In this document: positions 16,181-26,491 of the stretch, piece by piece
Layout: each line of letters begins with the position of its first letter
Position numbering within the stretch: position 1 is the stretch's first letter
Assembly: GCA_963774945.1 (NCBI GenBank)
Contig: CAVZHA010000003.1
Coordinates: 62,001 to 126,000, forward strand
DNA length: 64,000 nucleotides
Direction: 5' to 3'
Source: Trebonia sp963774945
GTDB lineage: Bacteria > Actinomycetota > Actinomycetes > Streptosporangiales > Streptosporangiaceae
Notes under the pieces: model-generated
The model's input: only the letters and a program-made list of their open reading frames with translations
Database searches by the model: none
Told to the model about the DNA's origin: nothing
Translations under genes and position numbers: made by a program

Positions 16181-19100
16181 GCAGTTCCCACGAACATTCG
16201 GTTCAGGACCTTCTGGAACGTCTCGCCAAGATCGACGACGAGGGAGCTGCCAGCGAAGTTAGTCGAAAGCTTGCCGGCTGCCTCGGCGGCATCCTTGGAC
16301 GCGGTGGCCACGTGCGCGCCGTCACCGGTTATCTTGAGCCCAGCTCTCACATCGGCCCCGAGGCTGCCCAGGCTCACCAGGTCTCCCAGCACGTCGATGG
16401 TCGACTCCGTCACGTTGCCCGATTGTATGTCATTAGCCGTCGATATCCCGCTCAGTACGTCGGAGCCGACGTCCAGGGCGAGTATGGTCAGGGTGCACTC
16501 CGGACAGGCCACGCTGACGAGTATCGCGCCGACAGTGATGATAGTTGAGTCGGCAGTCAGGTTATGCGTCACAAAATTGCCAGTGCTATCGGCAACGCTG
16601 CAGAGATCGTGGAAGAAGCCGCCGCACAGGCCGAGCAGGTCCGTGTAGTTCAGCGGATTGTCACCGGTGTACGCATACGGCGTTCCGGTGGAGTCGACGG
16701 CGGGATCGACGGTGAGGAACAGCGCCGTCGCAGGATCGTAGTAGCGCGCCCGGAGGTACACCAGTCCCGAAGCGGAGTCGGTGTACTGACCCGTGTACTG
16801 GAGCGGGGTGGTCGCAGTCCCGGTGTGCACGGCCACGCCGAACGGCGAGTAGGTATATGAGCCCGCGACCGCGCCGGCGCTGCTGAGCAGCGCCAGGGTG
16901 GAACCGATCTGGTCGTGCACGAACCAGTACGTCGCCGACGGGCCGATCTGCTCGATCGGCAGACCGTCCGGCCCGTACAGATAGCTGTTGACGCCATCGG
17001 TCAGTACATCCGGAGTCTGGTTGTTGTCCCAGGTGAAGTGGGTTGTTGTGGTGCCTGCGGTCTCCGAGGTCAGCTGTTCGCTGCCGTTGTAGGAGTAACT
17101 GGCGGTGCCGCTCGGCCCGCTGAAGGACGTGAGCTCCCCTGCCTGGTTGTACCCGTAGGCGCTCGCGGTGCCGCTGGCCGGATGCTCCTGCGTCCGCTCG
17201 CCCTCGCTGTCGGAGGTGTAGGTGGTGGCCCCGGTCGGGACCGTGCCGCAGGTGGGACTGGTCACCGTGCCGGTGGGCAGCGTCCAGCAGACTTGCCCGG
17301 CGGCGTCGAACGCCTGGGTGGCCGAGCCGACGCCAGTCGGTTCGCCTGCGGCGTCCTGCGAGTAGCTGGTGGTCGTGCTGCCCGTCACCGACGACTTGAT
17401 CCGCTCGTCCGACGTGTAGCTGTAAGTGTTGGTCGCCGAGCCCGTGGTCTGCGTCGCGACCTGGCCCGCGTGGTCCCGGGTGTAGGTCTGCGACAGGAGG
17501 GTGGTGCCGGCTTTGGCGGCGGTGACCGAGGTCTGCACGCCGCTGTTGTCATAGGCGTCGGTCACCGTCGCGCCGTCGGGGTACCCGGTGGTGAGAAGGT
17601 TGCCGTCCTTGTCATAGCCGAAGGTCGTCTTGTTCCCGGCGGGGTCGGTAATGCTGGACAGGCGGTCGGCAAGGTCGAACGCCTGCGTTACCGCCGTGGT
17701 CTGGCCCGGGTAGGTGATCGACGTTTCGTTGCCGTCGTTGTCATAGCCGTAGGTGACCGTCGCCCCGGAGCCCGGTGTCATCGCGGTGAGCTCGCCGAAG
17801 ACATCGTAGGTCCAGGTCGTTGTCCCGGTCCCGTCCACCATGGAAATCTTGTTGCCGTCGGGATCGTAGCCGTAGGTGACATTGGGCGTGACCCCATCGG
17901 AGTAGGAGACAGAGGTCAGCTCTCCAGCGGAGTCGTACCCGTAGCTGGTCACGCGGCCGGCCGGATCCTTCGTCGCGGTGACCACGCCGGCCGGGTCGAT
18001 CGTCGAGGTGGTCGTCCTGCTGTCTGGGTCGGTTTGAGTCACCTGGCGGCCCTGACCGTCATAGCCGAAGGTGGTCTCGGCGCCCACCCCGTTGATCGTG
18101 TCCTCGACCGTGCCGTCGGGATTGTAGGCGGTCGTCTGCGTCGACCCGTCGGGCGCCGTGGTCGAGATCTGCCGGTCGGCCGGGTCATAGGCGTAGGTAG
18201 TGGCGTTCCCGTCGGCGTCGGTCGACGAGATCTTGTTGCCGTCGGCGTCGTACTTAGCCTGGGTGGCATAGCCGAGCGCATCGGTCGACGAGATCACGTG
18301 GCCGTAGGCGTCGTACGCGAGCGCCGTGCAGCCCACCGCGGGCGGCGTGCAGCCCGCGGTCACCCCGGCGGCCGTGCCGTCTGGAGAGACCTCGGAGGTC
18401 ATCCAACCGGTCCCGGTGTTGTACCCGTAGTCGGTGACGTCTCCGTCCGGGTCGGTCGTGGAGGTGAGGTCACCGTACGCGTCATAGGTGTACTTGGTGG
18501 TGTGGTCGTTCGGGTCGACCATGCTCGTGCGCTCGCCGGGATAGTTGGCATTGGAGTAGTAGTAGCTGGTAGTGCGGGTCGGCGCGGGGCCGTAGCTCAA
18601 GGTCGGCGAGCTCGTCAGGTTGTCCGCCTGGGTCACCGTTGTCGAGGTGAGGTCGTCTACGCCCACCGCTCCGGAGGGAACCTGGCCGGCCTGATCGTAC
18701 TGGTTGATGGTCGCCACGCCGTCCGGGTCAATTGTCTCGGTCAGGTTTCCGTCCGCGTCGTAGACGTAGTCGGTCGTGCGCCCGAGGCCGTCGGACTGAG
18801 CGATCACATTTCCCTGGCTGTCGTAGCTGAAGGTCTGGAGGTGGCCATCGGGATCGGTCTCCGTGCTTATGCCGAGCGTCACCGGGTCGTACGTGTACAT
18901 CCAGGTTCCCGCGGCGGCAGTGCCATAGCCCTTGGTCTGGGAGGTGAGCAGGCCGCCGGAGTATGTGTCGAGCGTCTTGTGCCCGCTCGGGTCCGTCACC
19001 TCGGTCTGCCCGGTGGCGAGTCCGCCGTTGGGCCCGTAGGTGAACGTGGTGACATCGCCGTCCGCGTCGGTCTGGGTGAGGACCCGCTCGGAACTGTCGT

Positions 19101-22100
19101 AGGTCATCGCGGTGACGTCGGAAGCCGCCTTGCCGTAGTTGTCGGGGGTGCGGATCGAGGTCATGAGGTGCGTCGTGGTGTTGTAGCCGAACTGCGTGAG
19201 GTCGTTAGTCTCCAGCGACGGCGAGCGCACCGTGCCGACGCCGTACACCCCGGTCAGGTCGTTCTCGGCGTCGTAGGTGTAGGTGATCTCACGGCCGGCC
19301 GAATCCAGCAGCTCGGTGATGTGGCTGCCGGTCCAGGTCAGCGTGTAGGTACGCCCGGACGGGTCGGTGATCGTGGTCAGCTGCCCGCTGCCGTTGTAGG
19401 CGAGCGTCGTCTGATAGGTCGGGCTGGCCTTGCTCCCCGCCAGGTCGGTCTCGGCCATGAGCCGGCCGGTCGACTCGGCGAAGGTGAAGATCTCCTGACC
19501 GCGCCGCGTGTACACGTAGTTCGAGCCGCTCACGGTCAAGGTCGCGTCATAGCGGGGCGACGCGGGCGTGTAGGTGCCGGACGAGTCGTTGAAAACTACC
19601 TGGGACCCGTCCTCCTGGGTGATGGTCACCGTCCCGGTGGTCGAGTTCGTCGCCGCCGTCAGACCGTAGGAGTACGTCCAGCCCCACCCGAACGGACCGT
19701 CGACGGCCGCGGAGCCGTTGGGGCCGGCCGGGTCGGCGGTGGCCTCAGAATAGGTGCGCGTGAAGTCGAGCGGCAGGCCGAGGCCAGGCGTCGACAGGTC
19801 GGTGTAGGACTGACCGAAGTAGCCGGTCGAGGTGTCGACCGGGTCGCCCGCGGTGGTGGTCCCGCAGGTGCACTGGACCCAGGCCGGGTTGCTGCCGTTG
19901 GGCTCGCTCTGCACGGTCGGCGGCCCGCCGATCGGCGTCCCCGGCGTTCCGCCCTCGGGGACGAACGCGATCGCGTCAAAGGCGACGTCGAAGTTGGCGT
20001 AAGCGGTCCCGGTCGTGTCGACGTCGCTGGACTGGTTGGTCAGGACGACGCTGCCGCCGTTCTGCATCGCGAAGGTGCCGAGCGTCACCCAGGTCTCCGC
20101 GTTCCAGGCCTGGTTGACCCGGATTTTCCAGGGCGTGGCGCCGCCGCCCGGATTGACGGTGTAGACGACGTCAGTGGCGTCGCCGCCGAGCGCCGGGAGA
20201 TGGATCTTCACCGTGTAGTACTGCAGAGACGGCAGGTTCGGAGTCCAGGTGCCGGTGTTGATCTCGGCCGGGATGGAGCCGTCCTCGGTATGCGTGAAGA
20301 GGATGTGGCCGCCGAGGCCGGTGCCGAGCTGATGGGTGTCGATGGCCCCGATCGGGTCGCCGGCCGAGTCGGTGCCGAAGGTGTAGGTGAACGTGCCGTT
20401 GGAGGTCCAGTTCTCGTTCGAGCAGCCCTGGATGTTCAGCGGGGGCGAGGTCTCGTCGTCCACGATGATCGACCCGGACGGCACCACCGAGGTGTCCACG
20501 TTGCAGGTCGGCGGGTCGGGATCAGGGTAGGTCGGCTGGGTCGAGCCGGTGGTGTAGGCGTAGGAGCTGGTGGCGCACGTGGCGCAGGTCGAGGCCCAGC
20601 TGGCCGGCGCGTGCCACCAGCACTCGTCGTCGCTCAGCTGGCAGTGGCCGTTGCCGGGGTTGCCCGAGTTGATCGTGGTCGGGTTGCAGTCGTTGCCGGC
20701 CATGGTGCAGAACTCCGTGAACGGCGACGGCGGGATCTGCAGCCAGGACTCTCCGCTGTTGTAGGTCGGGACAGCGTACGCGTCGCTGTACCCGGTGCCG
20801 TTGTAGCGGATGATGGGGCTGCCCATCCAGCCCATCACCCGTTCCTCGTAGGGCCAGTCGCCCGGGGTCGCGGCGTCCGCGTAGGTGAGCTTCAGGTACG
20901 GGGCTCGGTTCGGCGGGTAGGCGGGGTTCTCCGGGTTGTTGGCCCAGCCCAGCCCCCAGGTCCCGTCCGGCCCGGTGCAGGACGGCCCGGCCGTGCAGCC
21001 GGTGGGGTCATACGATCCGGTCGGCTCGATGCCGGAGTTGTACGCCCAGGCTGCGAAGAACCAGTTCTCCAGGTACTTCGGGTCACCGCCGTTGGCGGTG
21101 ATCCCGTCGGAGTAGAGCTGGTTCCAGGTCGATTCGAGGATCTGCAGGCCGGCCGCGATGTTCTCCTGGTAGTCGACCGCGACCTTGATCTGGCCGTGCG
21201 CCGACAGCGTCGTGTCACCGACGGCCATCCCGTCGGTCACCTGGGAGATGCCGTAACCGCAGTCCGAGTCCGCGTAGTCGATCGAGTCGATGCCGCCGCC
21301 TGCGCCGTAGTAGTCGGCGATCAGCGGGTCGCCCGCCACCCCCTGGGGAGCGTGCCAGGACGCCTGCGACCAGTTGGACTCCTGGGCCATGATCGCCTCG
21401 AAGACCGACCGCGGCACGGTGTTCCAGGTGTCACCGGACGGGTGGTCCAGCGCGATCAGCGGGAAGTCGGAGTTCGGCGCGTACGCGACCAGCCCCAGGT
21501 TGTCGAACCCGGCCGGGCGGCTGTAGCCGTTGCCGGTCGTCAGCAGTCCCTGCTCGGCCATCTGCGCCGCCCAGTCCACCTGCTGGGGCGATGGCTGCAT
21601 GACCTGCTTGGTCGGGTCGAGCCTGGGCACCGCGCAGGTCGGCGTCTGGGCCGCCTGGGTGGTGGTCAGCATCGCCGTGGTGGTGATGGTGCTGACCGCT
21701 GCCTTTGCGGTGCCCGCCACAGCCGGTCCTGGCCGCAATGCTCCCGCGGCGTCAGGAACTGAGTACCCGCCCGCCCCCGACGGTTGGTACCCGGGAAAGG
21801 CGTTGTCCGGCCTGGCACTGGCTGCGGCCTGCCGGTCAGGGATGATCTTCTCAGTGCGGGTGGACAGCACCACCGGCGTGGTGACCGAAGCCTTGGCCGC
21901 CGCTCCGACCAGCGCGTCGCCGTCCACCGAGGACGATTCGGCGCCGTGCGCCAGCCCGGCATCACTGACCGCTCGCACCTCGGACGAGGTCAGCGCAGTG
22001 GGCTCGGTGCTGGTGGCGCCGGACAGCACCGCCCGCCCGTTCTCCCCGCCGAACAGCTGCATTCGCTCCAACGGCCCCGTTCCCAGGCTGGTGAGCGCCC

Positions 22101-23017
22101 CAGCGTCCTCGTGCAGCGCGGTCGACGTGACCGAGCCGGCCTGCGCGTCGAGCAGGTTGACTCCGCCGTCGACGGCCGGCCGCAGGTCAAAAGGCTGTCC
22201 GCCGACGGCTGCCAGCAGCGAGGTCTTCCCGTCAGCGGCGACCGAGACCAGGTCGGGACCCAGCGCGGCCACCGGTCCGGCCGCGGTTGGCACCGCCGAT
22301 GACAGCTGCCCGGTCACCGTTACCGCGCTGGTCACCGAGCCGGTGGCAAGATCGGCGGTCAGCAGTCTGGGTGGAGGTCTGCCCCGTGCCCGGATACAGC
22401 GAGAACACCGCGTCATCGCCGACACCGCAGCCGGGCGAGAAGTACATCAGCCCCACCCCGGTCGCGATCGGCCGCACCTGACCGGTCGACAGGTTCACCG
22501 AGTAGGCGAAGCCGCCGTGATCACGGGCCGACTCCAGGTTCACCGCCGACGCCGGCAGGATCGACACCGCCGCGTACCGCTCGTCCCCGGACACGCACTG
22601 ATAACCGGTCCAGGAGGAATCATCGATCCCGTCCGGGTCCAGAACCGCGATCTCGCGCCACGCGAACCCGGAAGACTCCCGGCCCACCTCGAGGTGATAG
22701 CCGGATCCATCCCCGTAGCCGGTGACGGCCAGGTCGGTCGAGGTCCCGCTGCCAGCGCCGAGAGCACCCGGTTGAGATGCGGTGGGCGCTTTGGCGGGGG
22801 CCCGATTGGCCGGGCCGGAGAGGGCCTGGGCCCGCGCGGCGGCAGTAACGCCCATGACCAGGCCGAGCGCAGTCAGGATCAGCGCGAGCATGCGCAGCGA
22901 AGCGGAGATTCGCCGCCGGTCAGGCAGATGTCGGGCACCGATTGTGACTACATATCCGCGTGCTGACGTGCATCGCTCGCTCCACGCCCGCGCCGAAGAC
23001 CGCTGCCGATTACGCAT
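16174..23017 (-). CDS. Secreted RHS/YD-repeat protein with lytic-transglycosylase-like domain (one frameshift)
   Basis: About 2280 residues once a one-base insertion near 22385 is bridged (it joins LYPGTGQTST to LLTADLATGS). The N-terminus has a signal-anchor-like hydrophobic stretch, LALILTALGLVMGVTAAARA. A lysozyme-like domain lies at about 21150-21420, with catalytic-Glu context IMAQESNWSQ and CGYGISQVTDGM. A golvesin-like beta domain follows (19950-20260), then a DUF6531-type entry (GDPVDTSTGYFGQSYTDLST). More than 20 YD repeats lead to the RHS core signature GLVYLRARYYDPATALFL. The last 150 residues are a unique tip. Such proteins are contact-dependent or secreted toxins carrying a C-terminal effector. 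Downstream is a coupled small membrane protein. Confidence 0.85.
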
Positions 23018-23263
23018 CGTGTATGCCCCGTCTCAGATCGCGCATTGTTCTCGATCAAGATGACAGCAACGGATTGCGGCGACCTATCGTCCGCATATCG
23101 TCAACGCGTTTTCGCAGCTAGACAGACGGATTGAGAAGCTGCTCAGATCAGAGCTCACCTCGCTAGTGACTTCCGTAATTTTTTGGTTACTATAGGGCTG
23201 CAGTGAGTGGTCTTGTTGCTATTGATGTTGTCTCCTCTTCCTTCTGGGAGGACTGGGTCGCTC
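23018..23263. promoter_or_regulatory. Divergent intergenic region, RHS gene and SARP gene
   Basis: No gene. The right half is AT-rich and contains a TACTAT -10-like element at 23188-23193 in the SARP direction; the best -35 candidate, AGTGAC, is weak. Nothing convincing was found in the RHS direction. Confidence 0.3.
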
Positions 23264-24058
23264 TTGACGTCGCTACGGATATCCCTGCTCGGACCGCTCT
23301 ACGTCGAAAGCGGGGGGATTGAGCGGCAGGTGCCTCCCGCCAAGCAACGGGCGCTGCTCGCCGGTCTAGCCGTCAAGGCCAATGACGTGGTGCCGGTGGA
23401 GACGCTGACCGAGGCCATGTGGGGGAGCGATTCCCCGCCGTCAAAAATCGAGACGACGCGGACCTACATTCATCGATTGCGCGCGAAGCTCGGCCGTGAA
23501 GCCGGGCAGCGCATTGTGACGCAGACGCCCGGCTACATGCTGCGGGTCGATCCCGAGGAACTTGACCTGCTCAGGTTCGAGGCCCTGGTCAAGAGCGGAA
23601 TGAAACACGTCGCCGCAGGCGACTGGGTTAGGGCCTCGTCGCGGTTGTCCGAGGCGGAGGCATTGTGGCGAGGGACCCCGCTCGGAGACATTCCCCTGGG
23701 CTACACACGCGATCGCTATGTCGAATACCTAGAGCAGAAGCGACTCAGCGTGACCGAATTTCGGATCGAGGCCGAGATCCGCGCATCCAGGCACGCCGCG
23801 ACGGCAGCCGTACCGGAATTGTTCAGGCTGGCAACCTGGCACCCCGAACGTGAGCGCCTGTGGCTCCTGCTCATGCTCGCGTTCTTCCGCTCCGGGAGGC
23901 AGGCGGAGGCCCTGAGCGCGTTCGGCCAGGCAAGAGCAGCCATCACCACCGGCTTCGGAATCGATCCAGGGCCGGAGTTGCACGGCTTGCACAAGCGCGT
24001 TTACGCGCAAGACCCGACACTGCTGAGCGAACCGCTCGACCGACTCTGCTTCATCTGA
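23264..24058 (+). CDS. SARP family transcriptional activator (second copy)
   Basis: 264 residues from the TTG at 23264, which follows GGGAGGA at a suitable distance and starts the family core TSLRISLLGPLYVES. A GTG at 23207 or ATG at 23225 would add a hydrophobic extension not usual in the family. The winged helix (VPVETLTEAMWG, TTRTYIHRLRAKLGREAGQR) is followed by a BTAD domain (FFRSGRQAEALSAFGQARAA, then DPGPELHGLH). It is a small SARP of the same layout as the gene at 13135. It precedes the sulfotransferase gene, and 11-bp-phased GATGCG repeats lie between them. Confidence 0.85.
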   Translation: MTSLRISLLGPLYVESGGIERQVPPAKQRALLAGLAVKANDVVPVETLTEAMWGSDSPPSKIETTRTYIHRLRAKLGREAGQRIVTQTPGYMLRVDPEELDLLRFEALVKSGMKHVAAGDWVRASSRLSEAEALWRGTPLGDIPLGYTRDRYVEYLEQKRLSVTEFRIEAEIRASRHAATAAVPELFRLATWHPERERLWLLLMLAFFRSGRQAEALSAFGQARAAITTGFGIDPGPELHGLHKRVYAQDPTLLSEPLDRLCFI

Positions 24059-24077
24059 CGATCGGCCCGGATCTGAT

Positions 24078-24120
24078 GATGCGCCCGCGATGCGCGTGCG
24101 ATGCGGCGCGACGAAATCAT
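24078..24120 (+). promoter_or_regulatory. Putative SARP-dependent promoter: three GATGCG repeats at 11-bp period and -10
   Basis: GATGCG occurs at 24078, 24089 and 24100, an exact 11-bp period, in the gap between the SARP and sulfotransferase genes. Eight bases after the last heptamer an AATCAT hexamer (24115-24120) could be the -10. SARP operators are heptamer direct repeats in 11-bp phase with about 8 bp to the -10, so the geometry fits well. Confidence 0.5.
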
Positions 24121-24176
24121 GGTGGCGTCAGAGGGATTGCGTTATCCCGTGGATGCGGCCAGTGAGAAGGGTTCCT

Positions 24177-25649
24177 GTGGAGCATTCGGGTTCGGCAGTA
24201 TCGCACGCCCTGGCGGATGGTCTCGGCAGTGACAATCCGGCGGCTGATCCTGTGTTCGTGTTGTGCATGGGCCGCTCCGGATCAACGTTGCTGCGCCTGG
24301 TCCTGGACACCCATCCGGACCTGGCGTGCCCGCCGGAGACGAACATCCCGTCGTTGTGCTCGCAGCTGGCGGTGGTCTGGTCGCTCATCGAGGGCGCGCC
24401 GCTGTCGCTGCAGCGCGGGGACGCCCCGCCGGCGATCCCGGAGGCCGCGATCGCCGGCATCCGGGCGACGATGGACCTGATGACGGCGCCGTACCTGGCT
24501 CGCCGGGGTAAGAAGCTCTACTGCGACAAGAGCCTCGGCACCGCCGCGTATGCGAGCCTTCTGCTGCGGGTTTACCCGCGCGCCCGGTTCATCTGCCTGT
24601 ACCGGCATCCGATGGACATGATCAGCTCGGGGCTGGAGGCGTGCCCGTGGGGGCTGAACGGGTACGGGTTCGACCGGTACATCGCTGACTCGCCCGGCAA
24701 CGCGGTGATGGCGCTGTCCAGGTACTGGCTGGACGGCGCCGCCGCGATCGCGGCGGTCGAGGAGAAGCACCCCGACAGCTGCCACCGGGTGCGGTACGAG
24801 GACATGGTGGCCGATCCGGAGCGGGTCGCGGCCGGGATCTTCGATTTCATCGGCGTCGGGCAGCTGCCGGGGATCGGAGAGGCGGTGTTCTCGCGCGAGC
24901 ATGAGCGGTTCGGGCCCGCCGACCACAAGATCTGGTACACGTCAGAGATCAGCCAGAGTTCGGTCGGCCGCAGCGACGCGCTGCCGGTCGGGCTGATCCC
25001 GCCCCCGGTTCTCGAGTCCATAAACGGACTGCTGGCCAAGCTCGGCTACGTCCAGGTGGACGAGAGCTGGGGAACAGCCGACAGCCCCGGCAGCCTGCTG
25101 CTGCCGCCGGACGAGGACACGGAGAAGGAGAAGGAGAAGGAACCGGAGCACGCCTCGCCCCCGCCGCCCGAGGCCGAGGTCCTCACTGGCCGCCTGAAAT
25201 CGGCGCTCGCCCGGGTCGACGCCGACCTGGCGGCCCGATGGCAGCCGCAGATGACCGAGACCTTCACGGTCGTGATCCGCCAGCCGCACAGCGCTCCCTG
25301 GGAGTGCAATGTCGATCTCGGCGCGCGGGAGATCGCCAGCGGCGGAGGCGCCGCTGACGCCGCCCGTAGTGCCGGCGCGGATGGCGCTGACGCGGACGGC
25401 GCCGCTGAGGACGCGGAGGCGGACTGGTGCATCGTCGGGACGGCCGAGACGTGGCTGAGGCTGCTCAACGGCGACCTGAACATTAGCACCGCGCTGCGGC
25501 GCAACGAGTTGCGATACTGCGACTACGGCGAGAACGACTTCTTCGTGACCGAGGCAAGGATCTCGGTGCTCGCGCTCCTGCTCGGGATCCGCGCCTTGGC
25601 TGACGGCGCGGCCTTCGCTGACGAGCCCGTCCCGGCCTTGGCGGACTGA
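24177..25649 (+). CDS. Sulfotransferase fused to an SCP2-like domain
   Basis: 490 residues from the GTG at 24177, after AGAAGGG. Residues about 20-300 are a sulfotransferase: phosphosulfate loop VFVLCMGRSGSTLLRLVLDT, 3'-phosphate motif ICLYRHPMDMISSGLE and CHRVRYEDMV. A Lys/Glu/Pro-rich linker with a KEKEKE run follows. The last 150 residues resemble an SCP2 sterol-binding domain (TAETWLRLLNGDLNISTALR), interrupted by an Ala/Asp-rich low-complexity insert. Family role: transfer of sulfate from PAPS to a hydroxyl or amine; the SCP2 part may present a hydrophobic acceptor. The stop overlaps the next start in TGATG. A longer ATG start exists at 24153. Confidence 0.8.
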   Translation: MEHSGSAVSHALADGLGSDNPAADPVFVLCMGRSGSTLLRLVLDTHPDLACPPETNIPSLCSQLAVVWSLIEGAPLSLQRGDAPPAIPEAAIAGIRATMDLMTAPYLARRGKKLYCDKSLGTAAYASLLLRVYPRARFICLYRHPMDMISSGLEACPWGLNGYGFDRYIADSPGNAVMALSRYWLDGAAAIAAVEEKHPDSCHRVRYEDMVADPERVAAGIFDFIGVGQLPGIGEAVFSREHERFGPADHKIWYTSEISQSSVGRSDALPVGLIPPPVLESINGLLAKLGYVQVDESWGTADSPGSLLLPPDEDTEKEKEKEPEHASPPPPEAEVLTGRLKSALARVDADLAARWQPQMTETFTVVIRQPHSAPWECNVDLGAREIASGGGAADAARSAGADGADADGAAEDAEADWCIVGTAETWLRLLNGDLNISTALRRNELRYCDYGENDFFVTEARISVLALLLGIRALADGAAFADEPVPALAD

Positions 25650-26488
25650 TGGTGAGCACCGACCAGCCGCAGCAGGATTCCGCGGCGCGGCGGCGCCCTT
25701 CGCGCCGCCGCACGTATGCGCTCACGGCGGGCGCAGTCGCCGTGGCGGCGGTGGCCGCAGGCGTGACGATCGCGCTGCAGCCCGGGCCCGCCGCGCCGTC
25801 GCCGCTCGCGGCGGTGACCGCCGCGCTGGCGCGGACCTCGGCCCAGAGCTACACCTTCAGCCTTGACACGGCCGTGCATTTCGCGGGGCGGCGGACGCTG
25901 AACTCCGACACGGTCTCCGGCGCGTTCGACCCCCAGCACAATCGCAGCACCGAGCTGCTGACCACCCGCTCGGGCGGGCAGACGCAACGGGCGCAGATCC
26001 GCTTCATCGGCGCGAGCCTCTACACATCGGTGTCCCCCGGCGGCGGGTTCGGCAAGCTCTGGGACGAAACCCCGGTCAAGGCCGCGGCGGCCGGCGCAAT
26101 GCCGCCAGGTGACCTGTACGGCTTCGTCTCCGACCGGCCGGTCAGCGCGGCCGCCTTGACGGTGGTGCTGCGAGCCCCGGGCACGGCCGTGCACGACGCC
26201 GGGCCCGCGTCGGGCCCCGGCTGGTCCGGGACTAAGTACACGTTCACCGCACGTCTCTACAGCGGGCGGGAATCCGTCACCGGTACCGCGTACGTAGATC
26301 AGCAGGGACGGGTCCGCCGCGTGCTCACGACCACCACCGAGCAGGGAGCACGCGCCGGAAAGACGCTCCTCACGACCGACAGAGACATCACCTTCGGCGA
26401 CTTCGGCGCCCCGGTACTGGTCACCGCGCCACCCGCCAGCCAGACCAAGTCCACCGCCGGCCAGCCCTACTGGGGCTTCTATTTCTAA
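25649..26488 (+). CDS. Membrane-anchored extracellular protein, LppX/LolA-like fold suspected
   Basis: 279 residues. A basic N-terminus (RRRPSRRRTYA) precedes one hydrophobic segment at about residues 22-43 (LTAGAVAVAAVAAGVTIALQ) and a long exported part. Regularly alternating beta-type text (SAQSYTFSLDTAVHFAGRRT, TKYTFTARLYSGRESVTGTA, YVDQQGRVRRVLTTTTEQGA) recalls LppX/LprG-type or LolA-like lipid-binding domains, but there is no lipobox cysteine. It is translationally coupled to the sulfotransferase-SCP2 gene, so the pair may handle one lipophilic substrate. Function inferred only from fold impression and context. Confidence 0.55.
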   Translation: MVSTDQPQQDSAARRRPSRRRTYALTAGAVAVAAVAAGVTIALQPGPAAPSPLAAVTAALARTSAQSYTFSLDTAVHFAGRRTLNSDTVSGAFDPQHNRSTELLTTRSGGQTQRAQIRFIGASLYTSVSPGGGFGKLWDETPVKAAAAGAMPPGDLYGFVSDRPVSAAALTVVLRAPGTAVHDAGPASGPGWSGTKYTFTARLYSGRESVTGTAYVDQQGRVRRVLTTTTEQGARAGKTLLTTDRDITFGDFGAPVLVTAPPASQTKSTAGQPYWGFYF

Positions 26489-26491
26489 GTT

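Noticed and set aside
16915..21762. A 1615-codon open frame on the plus strand
   Set aside because: It is antisense to the RHS gene, rich in Arg, Gly and Val with no domain text, and arises from high-GC third positions of the real gene.
25523..26488. C-terminal extension of the GT87 frame across the exported-protein gene
   Set aside because: The opposite strand has a convincing start, membrane anchor and coupling; the extension has no domain and is Arg/Gly-rich.
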